Under the pieces are notes generated by a model, which saw nothing but the letters and a program-made list of their open reading frames with translations, did not search any database and was not told the origin of the DNA. From assembly GCA_012517875.1 (NCBI GenBank), contig JAAYUB010000032.1:1-45627 (forward strand): a stretch of 45,627 bases of DNA, given 5' to 3'. Positions 1-6,522 of the stretch are shown piece after piece. A program made the position numbers and the translations under genes. The stretch's first letter is position 1. Each line of letters begins with the position of its first letter. The DNA is from Acidobacteriota bacterium. GTDB lineage: Bacteria; Acidobacteriota; JAAYUB01.

Positions 1-672
1 GCCCAGGTGCTCATCCCCATCAAGCGCTACCCGGAGCGGTTCTTCCGCAACATCGTGCTGATGGGCATGGGCGAGCCGCTGCTCAACTACGACGCGGTGA
101 TGGCCGCCTTCCGGCTGTTCGTCGATCCGGACGGCATCGCCCTGTCGCGGCGCGGCATCACTCTGTCCACGTCCGGCCTGGTGGACGGCATCCGGCGTCT
201 GGGCGCCGAGCCGCTCCGCCCGAAGCTGGCGATCTCCCTCAACGCCGCCACCGACGAGATCCGCGAGCGGTTGATGCCGGTGAACCGCCGCCATCCGCTG
301 GCGGAGCTTCTCGGCGCCTGCCGCGACTTCCCCCTGGCCCCGGGCGAGCGCATCACCTTCGAGTACGTCCTGATTCGCGGCGTGAACGACACGCCGGCGG
401 ACGCTCGGCGGCTGGCGCGCCTGCTTAAGCCCATCCGCTGCAAGATCAACCTGATCCCGTACAACGAGGTCCCCGGCCTCCCCTTCGCCGCGCCGGCCGA
501 AGCGGCGGTCCTCGCCTTCCAGCAGGTGCTCCTCGACGCCCGGTTCACCGCCATGATCCGCAAGTCACGGGGCCGCGAGATCCAGGCGGCGTGCGGCCAG
601 CTGGCCGCCGTCGGCCGGCCGGCGACAGCCGGCCCGGCTGCCCCACTCGAACCCGGAGGATGCCATGCCTGA
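1..672 (+). CDS. rlmN: 23S rRNA (adenine2503-C2)-methyltransferase RlmN, 5'-truncated
   Basis: Radical-SAM enzyme that methylates C2 of A2503 in 23S rRNA and A37 of some tRNAs. The frame is open from base 1, so the N-terminal part with the CxxxC cluster cysteines lies outside the window; 223 residues remain. Family marks seen are MGMGEPLLN, STSGLV, LAISLNAATDEIR, RLMPVNRR, EYVLIRGVND and RGREIQAACGQLA. The Cys of the last motif matches the C-terminal Cys that is transiently methylated in catalysis. About 25 Ala/Pro-rich residues follow the usual family end. The stop overlaps the next start by 8 bases, which suggests translational coupling. Confidence 0.96.
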   Translation, partial: AQVLIPIKRYPERFFRNIVLMGMGEPLLNYDAVMAAFRLFVDPDGIALSRRGITLSTSGLVDGIRRLGAEPLRPKLAISLNAATDEIRERLMPVNRRHPLAELLGACRDFPLAPGERITFEYVLIRGVNDTPADARRLARLLKPIRCKINLIPYNEVPGLPFAAPAEAAVLAFQQVLLDARFTAMIRKSRGREIQAACGQLAAVGRPATAGPAAPLEPGGCHA

Positions 673-943
673 CGACGATGAACGGGTGAACGGCGCAATC
701 GACGCAGTGGGCTTCCACAAGACGACGGATCCCGAAGCCATCGCCGAGCTGCAGGACATGCAGCGGATGTACGAGCGCATCGCCGACGCCATCCGCGACC
801 GGAAGAACGTCCCGTTCACGCGCGTCCTGCAAAACGCCCGGGCCAAGGCCGCGGAAGCCGCGGCGGTCGCCGCCACCGGGCCGGACGCGGAATCGACCGA
901 CGCGACAGATGCAGACGATGCTGCCACCGATACCACCGGCTGA
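665..943 (+). CDS. Small acidic hypothetical protein
   Basis: A 92-residue protein I do not recognise. It starts at an ATG inside the end of rlmN with a good GGAGG site at 656-660. The first 60 residues are charged and probably helical (EAIAELQDMQRMYERIADAI); the rest is a low-complexity Ala/Asp/Thr tail with no cysteines, signal peptide or membrane segment. It overlaps the following peptidase gene by 35 bases, so rlmN, this gene and the peptidase look co-transcribed. The overlap and the Shine-Dalgarno site support it as real, but no function can be assigned from sequence. Confidence 0.6.
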   Translation: MPDDDERVNGAIDAVGFHKTTDPEAIAELQDMQRMYERIADAIRDRKNVPFTRVLQNARAKAAEAAAVAATGPDAESTDATDADDAATDTTG

Positions 944-1358
944 GCAGGTGGCCGAGCTGGAACTGCGCGCCGGCCGCCCGGTGTGCTGCCGCGCCGCCGG
1001 CTCCAGCATGAAGCCGCTCATCTTTCCCGGCGCCGACCTGGAGGTCCGGCCGGTCCCGGCGGGGGAGCTGCGGCCCGGCGACGTGCTGCTCTTCCATGAC
1101 GGCACGCGCCTCGTGGCGCACCGGCTGGTGCGCCGCGTCGACGATCCCGATCGGGGGCGGCTGTTCTACGTCCAGGGGGACAATCGGCACGACGTGGAGG
1201 GACCCGTTCCGGCCGACGCCATCCTCGGCCGCATCGAAGGGGTGCGCGCCGGCTGGATCCGCTTCCGCCCACAGTCCTGCTGGATCCGCGCCGCCTACCC
1301 GCCCCTGCGATGGGGATACCGGTTCGCCGCCCGGATCAAGCGGGCGTTGTTCGACTGA
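909..1358 (+). CDS. S24/S26 family peptidase, signal-peptidase-like with Ser/His dyad
   Basis: 149-residue protein of the signal peptidase I / LexA fold. GSSMKP (residues 31-36) carries the nucleophilic Ser before Met. LRPGDVLLF (54-62), VAHRLV (69-74) and YVQGDN (87-92) are the following boxes. The second dyad position is His71 rather than Lys, as in SipW and archaeal or ER-type signal peptidases. No transmembrane anchor is visible at the N-terminus, and the C-terminus is only amphipathic and basic, so it may be soluble. ATG 909 lacks a clear Shine-Dalgarno; a second ATG at 918 is possible. It is the last gene before a convergent minus-strand operon. The substrate is unknown. Confidence 0.75.
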   Translation: MQTMLPPIPPAEQVAELELRAGRPVCCRAAGSSMKPLIFPGADLEVRPVPAGELRPGDVLLFHDGTRLVAHRLVRRVDDPDRGRLFYVQGDNRHDVEGPVPADAILGRIEGVRAGWIRFRPQSCWIRAAYPPLRWGYRFAARIKRALFD

Positions 1359-1405
1359 GCGTTGCGACGGGGGGATCGGGGGTTGGGTCCGGCGTCGGGC
1401 GCCGC

Positions 1406-1810
1406 TCACGGTCCGGAATACTCAAAGCTGTTGGTGTCGGTCTCCTGGAGGGTGATCGTCGCGAGCCGCCCCGGCGCCGCCGGCTGCAGGGCCGACCAGA
1501 TCCACCGGCACAAGTTCTCCGACGTGGGCACCTGGTCGCGGAAGTCGGGGATTTCGTCGTTGATGAAGCGGTGATCCAGCCGGTCCACGACCTGGCGGCG
1601 CACCACCCGGTCCAGCTCGGCCAGGTCCGCGATCATCCCGCTGGCGGGGTCCACCTCGCCGGCGATTGCCACCCAGAGCGTGTAGTTGTGGCCGTGGCCG
1701 TGGGGATTGGCGCAGCGGCCGTAGACGCGGCGGTTCCGCTCCGGGTCCCACTGGGTCCGGCTCAGGCGGTGGCCCGCCGAGAAGGTGTAACGCCGGATCA
1801 GGCGGAGCAT
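1406..1810 (-). CDS. 6-pyruvoyl-tetrahydropterin synthase / QueD family protein (paralogue A)
   Basis: 134-residue T-fold enzyme of the PTPS/QueD family, which converts 7,8-dihydroneopterin triphosphate to 6-pyruvoyl- or 6-carboxy-tetrahydropterin. Zinc ligands are His14 (FSAGH) and the histidines of NPHGHGHNY (about 37-43). Catalytic Cys33 is in GRCANPHG, with LDHRFIND and an LQETD glutamate later. ATG at 1810 gives the family N-terminus; an upstream in-frame start adds only unrelated residues. It overlaps the end of paralogue B by 13 bases. Cys-x3-His-Gly-His and Cys-x5-His-Gly-His both read in this motif, so QueD and eukaryote-like PTPS cannot be told apart here. Confidence 0.88.
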   Translation of the reverse strand: MLRLIRRYTFSAGHRLSRTQWDPERNRRVYGRCANPHGHGHNYTLWVAIAGEVDPASGMIADLAELDRVVRRQVVDRLDHRFINDEIPDFRDQVPTSENLCRWIWSALQPAAPGRLATITLQETDTNSFEYSGP

Positions 1811-2220
1811 GGCGCCTCCGCGGTCCATTCCACGCCCAGGTCGTCGCTCTCCCACAGCCGGATGCGGTGGACCCGTGCGCCCCGGAAGACCGGCTGCAGG
1901 AGGTCGCGGATGTACAGCACCAGATTCTCGGTGGTGGGGATGGTGGTCTGGAAATGGGGGATGTCCTGGTTGAGAAACCGGTGGTCCAAGTGGTCCAGCA
2001 CCGTCTGTTCCAGGATGGCCTTGACGTCCTTCAGGTCGATGATCATGCCGGTTTCGGGGTTCGGCTCACCCGCCAGCGACAGCTCCAGGCGGTAGTTGTG
2101 CCCGTGGCCGTGCGGATTGGCGCACGGCCCGAACACGGCACGGTTCTTCGCCTCGTCCCAAGCCGCCTGCCAGTAACGGTGGGCGGCGCAGAAGGTCACG
2201 GTCTTGGTGATGAGGATCAT
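1798..2220 (-). CDS. 6-pyruvoyl-tetrahydropterin synthase / QueD family protein (paralogue B)
   Basis: 140-residue second PTPS/QueD paralogue, upstream of and overlapping paralogue A. His14 (FCAAH), Cys33 (GPCANPHGHGHNY), LDHRFLNQD, PTTENL and the late LWESDD acid are all kept, so both copies look catalytically complete. The ATG at 2220 has AGGAGA about six bases upstream; an in-frame start seven codons earlier has none. The two copies align along their length but differ at many positions, which suggests an old tandem duplication with divergence rather than a recent copy. It follows an SDR gene by 40 bases on the same strand. Confidence 0.88.
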   Translation of the reverse strand: MILITKTVTFCAAHRYWQAAWDEAKNRAVFGPCANPHGHGHNYRLELSLAGEPNPETGMIIDLKDVKAILEQTVLDHLDHRFLNQDIPHFQTTIPTTENLVLYIRDLLQPVFRGARVHRIRLWESDDLGVEWTAEAPCSA

Positions 2221-2260
2221 CTCGTTCTCCTTGCCCGGCACGGCGGTTCCGCAGCCGCGG

Positions 2261-3022
2261 TCACGTGAGCGATATCCCGCCGTCCACCGGCAGGTTCACC
2301 CCCGTGATCCAGGCCGCCTCGTCGGAAGCCAGGAACACGGCGGCGCGGGCGATGTCCGCCGGCTCGCCCACGCGGCCCAGGGGATGGGCAGGCGCCATCC
2401 GCGCCAGGTGCGCGCGGATCTCCTCGGGAGACATGATTGCCTCGAAGATGGGCGTACGCACCACCCCCGGCGAGATCGCGTTGCACCGGATGCCGCGCCC
2501 GGCGTGTTCCAACGCCATGCTCCGGGTGAACATCAGCACCCCCGCCTTCGCCGCCGAGTACGCGCTGCAGCCCGGCACGGGCATGTAGCCGAGGGTCGAG
2601 GCGATGTTGACGATCGACCCGCCGCCGGCGGCCGCCAGCAGCGGGATCAGACCCTGGGTGAGGACGAACACCGCCTCGAGGTTCACCCGCATGACCCGCG
2701 TGTAATCCCCCCGGGGGTCATCTTTCGAGTGAGCGTTCCGGTAGAAGCCGGCACCGTTCACCAGGACATGGACCGCCTCGCCGGCTTCGATCCGGCCGCG
2801 CACCCACGTCTGCACCGCGTCGAGATCCTCCAGGTCCAGGTTGTGGATCCGCACCCGGCCCGGGTCCGTGCAACCGACCCGGGTTTCCTCGAGGCGGCCG
2901 CGGTTGCGCCCGATGATCTCGACGGCCGCTCCCTCCGCGACGAACTGCCGGCAGATTTCCCGGCCGATCCCGCTGCTGCCTCCGGTGACGATGGCCCGCT
3001 TGCCTGCCAGCCGTTGCGCCAT
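2261..3022 (-). CDS. Short-chain dehydrogenase/reductase (SDR) family oxidoreductase
   Basis: 253-residue classical SDR. The NAD(P)-binding TGGSSGIG is at 13-20, NGAG at 89-92, the catalytic Ser at about 142 (NIASTLGYMP), the YSAAK Tyr/Lys pair at 155/159, and a typical C-terminal ITGVNLPVDGG. Strong Shine-Dalgarno AGGAGG upstream of ATG 3022. It sits just upstream of the two pterin synthase paralogues and downstream of a DHH phosphoesterase on the same strand. From sequence alone it resembles FabG-type 3-oxoacyl or alcohol dehydrogenases. A sepiapterin-reductase-like role with the pterin synthases is an inference from position only. Confidence 0.85.
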   Translation of the reverse strand: MAQRLAGKRAIVTGGSSGIGREICRQFVAEGAAVEIIGRNRGRLEETRVGCTDPGRVRIHNLDLEDLDAVQTWVRGRIEAGEAVHVLVNGAGFYRNAHSKDDPRGDYTRVMRVNLEAVFVLTQGLIPLLAAAGGGSIVNIASTLGYMPVPGCSAYSAAKAGVLMFTRSMALEHAGRGIRCNAISPGVVRTPIFEAIMSPEEIRAHLARMAPAHPLGRVGEPADIARAAVFLASDEAAWITGVNLPVDGGISLT

Positions 3023-3093
3023 ACCGGACCTCCTGCCTCGGGTTTGATGATGCGGCCCGCGCCCGGATGCGCCGCTCCGCCCGCGGTCTCCGG

Positions 3094-4125
3094 TCAGCTG
3101 GTGCGCCCCTGCCGCTCAAACAGTTCGTCCAGCCGGGCCCGGACTGCGGCGATCACCGACTCCACGGTGCCCGGCAGCATGCAGCCGGAGGCGCGGGGAT
3201 GACCGCCCCCGAGCGGCGTCAGGCTGCGGGCGAACTCGCCCACGTTCACGGCGCCCCGCGAGCGGAACGAGATGCGGACGTTGCCGCCCGGCTGCTCCAC
3301 GAAGAGCAGGCTCACCTCGACGCCGTTGATGAAGCAGATCTCGTCGATGATGTCGCCGGTGTCCTCGGTGGTGGCGCCCGTGCGACGGATCATCTCCAGA
3401 TCCATCACCGACCAGATGTAGCGTCCGTGCGGGTCGCGCTCCATCCGGTTCAGCACCAGACCCAGCAGCTTCTTCATCGCGTAACTGCGCACCAGGTGCA
3501 CCCGCTCGGCGGTGTCGGGGAAATTGAAGCCGGTTTCCAGCAGCCGGGCCGCCACCCGGTGCGATGACGGCCGGGTCAGGTCGTACTGGAAGGCGCCGGT
3601 GTCGCACAGGATGCCCACGTAGATGAGGTCGGCCAGCCGGACGTCCAGGGGAATCCGCCACGTGGGATCGTCGACGAAAGCGAACAGCACCTCCGTGGTG
3701 GAAGCGACCTGACTGCTGCAGATCTCGATGTCGTAGGTGCCGGCGTTGCCGAACGCGTGGTGGTCGATCTTCACCCGCACCGGGCACGCCATGAACAGCG
3801 GCCGGACCCGCCCCGCGCGGTCGGCGCCGCAGTCGACCACGATCCCCAGGTCGTAGCCCGTTGCGGCCGCCTCGGCCCGGTCCACCGGGACGATCTCCGG
3901 GGCGCCGTGCAGGAACAGGAAACGGGCCGGACAGGGGCGCTCGTTGACGACGTGGATGACCTTACCGCTGCCGGGAAATGCCTGCTCCAGCATGTACTTG
4001 ACGGCCAGCTCGGCCGCAACGGAGTCGCCGTCCTCCCGTTCGGTGGCCGTGATCAGGACCCGGTCGGCCTGCCGCGCGGCGTCATGGAGGCGCTTCAATT
4101 CCGGTTCGAACATGAGATGCCCCAT
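3094..4125 (-). CDS. DHH family phosphoesterase, NrnA-like (oligoribonuclease / pAp phosphatase family)
   Basis: 343-residue DHH-DHHA1 protein. Family members degrade nano-RNA or 3'-phosphoadenosine 5'-phosphate with Mn2+. Seen: EDGDSVAAELA (31-41, motif I), VVDCG (97-101), KIDHHAFGN (119-127, motif III), an S-x3-T-E segment (ASTTEVLF), and GGGHPRASG near residue 310 for the DHHA1 domain. The usual His of motif I (H-x-N-P-D-G-D) is replaced by Thr in TATEREDGD, while both Asp are kept. Neither ATG 4125 nor ATG 4113 has a strong Shine-Dalgarno. First gene of a probable operon with the SDR and pterin genes. Confidence 0.82.
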   Translation of the reverse strand: MGHLMFEPELKRLHDAARQADRVLITATEREDGDSVAAELAVKYMLEQAFPGSGKVIHVVNERPCPARFLFLHGAPEIVPVDRAEAAATGYDLGIVVDCGADRAGRVRPLFMACPVRVKIDHHAFGNAGTYDIEICSSQVASTTEVLFAFVDDPTWRIPLDVRLADLIYVGILCDTGAFQYDLTRPSSHRVAARLLETGFNFPDTAERVHLVRSYAMKKLLGLVLNRMERDPHGRYIWSVMDLEMIRRTGATTEDTGDIIDEICFINGVEVSLLFVEQPGGNVRISFRSRGAVNVGEFARSLTPLGGGHPRASGCMLPGTVESVIAAVRARLDELFERQGRTS

Positions 4126-4170
4126 CCGACGGAGAAATAACTGGTCATGTTACCAAAGGGCACGGCCGAT

Positions 4171-4208
4171 TGAAAACAAAAAAGGGACCAACCCCATGGG
4201 CCGGTCCC
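4171..4208 (-). terminator. Intrinsic terminator after the DUF7662-SHOCT gene
   Basis: On the minus strand GGGACCGGCCC (4208-4198) pairs, with two G-U pairs, with GGGTTGGTCCC around an ATG loop. TTTTTTGTTTTCA follows at 4183-4171. It sits about 45 bases after the stop at 4255 and just before the next minus-strand gene. Confidence 0.85.
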
Positions 4209-4254
4209 AATCCTGTTGCAGTCGCAGTACTCGCTTCGGCAGCCGCCGGTCTTT

Positions 4255-4677
4255 TTAGAGCAGGGCCAGCAGCCGGCTCTTTTTCTCTTCGAATTCGTCT
4301 GCGGTGATCAGCCCCTCCACCATCAGGGCCTGCAGATCCTTGATGATCCCCGGAATGTCGGCGACATCCAGCGACATCATGATCTCGAACAGGTCCCCCA
4401 CCTCCACGGCCTCCTTAACCCTCTTGCGCGGTTTCGGCTTGTCCTCACCGCGACGGAAGGACACCGATTCGCCCAGCTTGACGGCGTCCACCAGCCAGTT
4501 CACGCGCAGCCAGAACTTGGAGCCGCCTCTCTTGCCGTTGGACCACCAGGCCCGGTGCTTGTAGGCGGAATCCGGCAGCTTGAACGTGGCCAGTTCTTCC
4601 ATCTGGTCGTAGGTCAGGCTGACGGCGCTCTCTTTCAATGCGGCCAAATACTTCTCGATCGGTTCGTACTTGCTCAC
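4255..4677 (-). CDS. DUF7662 domain protein with C-terminal SHOCT domain
   Basis: 140-residue cytoplasmic protein. Residues 4-60 resemble a DUF7662-type domain (YEPIEKYLAAL, KLPDSAYKHRAWWSN), whose function I do not know. Residues 70-90 are a basic Lys/Arg/Pro linker. The end (IIKDLQALMVEGLITADEF) is a SHOCT domain, a short helical oligomerisation module. Translation starts at GTG 4677 behind a strong AGGAGG, 42 nt below a near-consensus promoter. It is monocistronic, with its own promoter and terminator, in a stretch otherwise rich in core genes. The adjoining AT-rich DNA hints at later acquisition. Confidence 0.8.
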   Translation of the reverse strand: MSKYEPIEKYLAALKESAVSLTYDQMEELATFKLPDSAYKHRAWWSNGKRGGSKFWLRVNWLVDAVKLGESVSFRRGEDKPKPRKRVKEAVEVGDLFEIMMSLDVADIPGIIKDLQALMVEGLITADEFEEKKSRLLALL

Positions 4678-4689
4678 GTTCGGAACCTC

Positions 4690-4885
4690 CTGTTGAAAAC
4701 AATTTCTGATATGAATGCAAAAGTGATTATAATTCGACTAATTACATTTATCAATAATTTTTACCCAAAAATCATTTATTTTCAATGTATTTTTCCAGCC
4801 AGATCCATAATCTACTCTAGAATAAGACGTTACGAATACACTCCAAACGCTCAATACATATATAATCATAATTAAGATTGGGGCG
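4690..4885. other. AT-rich intergenic stretch
   Basis: About 200 bases of strikingly AT-rich DNA in a strongly GC-rich window, between the divergent DUF7662-SHOCT and def genes. It holds the minus-strand promoter at 4726-4754 and several TATAAT-like words, such as 4861-4866 on the plus strand, without a matching -35. No ORF, tRNA or clear inverted repeat is visible. The rest of the gap, 4886-4983, contains the def ribosome-binding site and nothing else I can support. Confidence 0.7.
4726..4754 (-). promoter_or_regulatory. Sigma70-type promoter of the DUF7662-SHOCT gene
   Basis: Minus-strand TTGATA (4754-4749), a 17-base spacer and TATAAT (4731-4726) give a near-consensus housekeeping promoter. 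The expected transcript start is about 40 nt upstream of GTG 4677. Confidence 0.8.
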
Positions 4886-4983
4886 GTGTCCGAACAGAAT
4901 CTTGTGGCGGACATCTGCTCATTTTTGTATCATATTCATCGTCCGGTGCATCTCACTTGGCGAGAGTGCGTGGGAGTACTTCC

Positions 4984-5517
4984 ATGATATTGCCCATCAA
5001 GGTGTACGGCGATCCGGTGCTTCGGCGCAAAGCCGCTCCCGTCAACGCCTTCGATGACGCGCTGACCCGCCTGGCGGCGGACATGGCCGAGACCATGTAC
5101 CATGCGCCCGGCATCGGTCTGGCGGCGCCGCAGGTGGGCGTGAGCCTGCGGCTCATCGTCGTGGATATCTCCCATGGCGACTTCAAGGACCGCCTCTATG
5201 TGATGGCCAACCCGGAAGTGATCGAGACAGCCGCCGAAACCGATCGCTGCGAGGAGGGGTGCCTGAGCGTGCCCGATTTCACGGAATCGGTGGTCCGCCC
5301 GCGCTGGGCCCGCATCCGCGGCCAGGACCTGCAGGGCAACACCTACGAGGTGGACGCCCATGACCTGCTGGCCCGCTGTTTTCTCCACGAGATCGACCAC
5401 CTCGACGGGGTGCTGTTCGTCGACCGGATCATGGCGTTCCGCCGCCGGCTGGCCCGGCAGCGTCTCAAGAAACACTTCGGCACCGTTTCTCTCCCCGACG
5501 CCACATTGGCCCTCTGA
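4984..5517 (+). CDS. def: Peptide deformylase
   Basis: 177-residue Fe2+/Zn2+ hydrolase that removes the N-formyl group from nascent proteins. All three motifs are intact: GIGLAAPQVG (43-52), EEGCLS (90-95, metal ligand Cys93) and HEIDHLDG (135-142, ligands His135/His139, catalytic Glu136). The ATG at 4984 has GGGAG seven bases upstream; a TTG nine codons earlier has no ribosome site. First gene of def-fmt-rsmB, so the genes that add and remove the formyl group are adjacent. 63 bases separate it from fmt. Confidence 0.97.
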   Translation: MILPIKVYGDPVLRRKAAPVNAFDDALTRLAADMAETMYHAPGIGLAAPQVGVSLRLIVVDISHGDFKDRLYVMANPEVIETAAETDRCEEGCLSVPDFTESVVRPRWARIRGQDLQGNTYEVDAHDLLARCFLHEIDHLDGVLFVDRIMAFRRRLARQRLKKHFGTVSLPDATLAL

Positions 5518-5543
5518 ATCCCTTACGCGCAACGGCGGAAATC

Positions 5544-5552
5544 TGGGATAAT
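5544..5552 (+). promoter_or_regulatory. Possible extended -10 promoter before fmt
   Basis: TGGGATAAT is an extended -10 (TGn then GATAAT) in the def-fmt gap. It has no convincing -35 and lies about 30 bases before the fmt start. Confidence 0.35.
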
Positions 5553-5580
5553 AGCGCAGCCCCACCCGGGCGGAGGCCGT

Positions 5581-6522
5581 ATGCGCATCGCGTTCATGGG
5601 TTCCAGCGAATTTTCCGTCACTTCGCTGGCCGCGCTCGTCGACACCGGCGAGACGGTGGCCGCGGTGATCACCCAGCCCGACCGGCCGGCGGGCCGCGGT
5701 CTCAGGGTAACGCCGTCACCGGTGAAGCAGTTCGCGACGGCGCAGGGTCTGCCGGTGTTTCAGTACGCGTCCATGAAGAGCGCGGAGGCGCACGCGGGGC
5801 TGGTCGCCCTGCAGCCCGACCTCCTGGTGGTGGCCGCCTACGGCCAGATTCTGCCCCAGCGGATCCTCGACGTGCCGCGGATCGCGCCTCTGAACGTCCA
5901 TGCCTCGCTGCTGCCCCGCTACCGCGGCGCCGCGCCCATCGCCTGGGCGATCCTGCAGGGGGAGACCCGCACAGGCGTCTCCATCATGCGGATCGTCCGC
6001 CGGCTCGACGCCGGCGACGTCCTGGTGCAGCGGCCGGAGCCGATCCGGCCCGACGACACGGCCGCCACCCTCCACGACCGGCTCAAGGAGCTGGGCGCCC
6101 GCTGCCTGCTGGAGGCGTTGGAGCTGATCCGGGCCGGCCGGGCCACCTACACGCCGCAGGACGAATCGGCCGCCACCTACGCCCCGTCGCTGGGCCGGGA
6201 GATGGCCCGGCTCGACTGGACCCAACCGGCGCGCGAGACTCTGAACCGGATCCGCGGCCTCAATCCCTGGCCGGTGGCCCAGACCACCTTCCGCGGCCAG
6301 ACCTGCAAGATCTGGCTCGCCGAACCGGCGGAGGCGCCTGACGGCGATTCGCGGACGGTTCAGCCAGGCCGGCTCCGGCTCGCCGGCCGGCGCCTGGCGG
6401 TCCAGGCCGGCGACGGCGCCTGGCTGCATCTGCTCGAATTGCAACTGCCGGGCCGCGCCGCCGTGGACGGCGAGGCGTTCGCCCGAGGCGCCCGGATCGC
6501 CGAGGGGGACGCGTTTGCCTAG
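5581..6522 (+). CDS. fmt: Methionyl-tRNA formyltransferase
   Basis: 313 residues, the usual length. It formylates Met-tRNAi using 10-formyltetrahydrofolate. The N-terminal hydrolase domain has QPDRPAGRG (32-40), NVHASLLPRYRGAAPI (105-120, catalytic Asn105/His107) and LDAGDVL (142-148, Asp143). The C-terminal OB-like tRNA-binding domain follows from about residue 205 (IRGLNPWP). GGAGG sits just upstream of the ATG. Its TAG overlaps the TTG start of rsmB by 8 bases. Confidence 0.97.
   Translation: MRIAFMGSSEFSVTSLAALVDTGETVAAVITQPDRPAGRGLRVTPSPVKQFATAQGLPVFQYASMKSAEAHAGLVALQPDLLVVAAYGQILPQRILDVPRIAPLNVHASLLPRYRGAAPIAWAILQGETRTGVSIMRIVRRLDAGDVLVQRPEPIRPDDTAATLHDRLKELGARCLLEALELIRAGRATYTPQDESAATYAPSLGREMARLDWTQPARETLNRIRGLNPWPVAQTTFRGQTCKIWLAEPAEAPDGDSRTVQPGRLRLAGRRLAVQAGDGAWLHLLELQLPGRAAVDGEAFARGARIAEGDAFA

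Noticed and set aside
4902-4933. Promoter for def from TTGTGG and TATCAT
   Set aside because: The spacer is 20 bases, too long for a sigma70 promoter, and neither box is strong.
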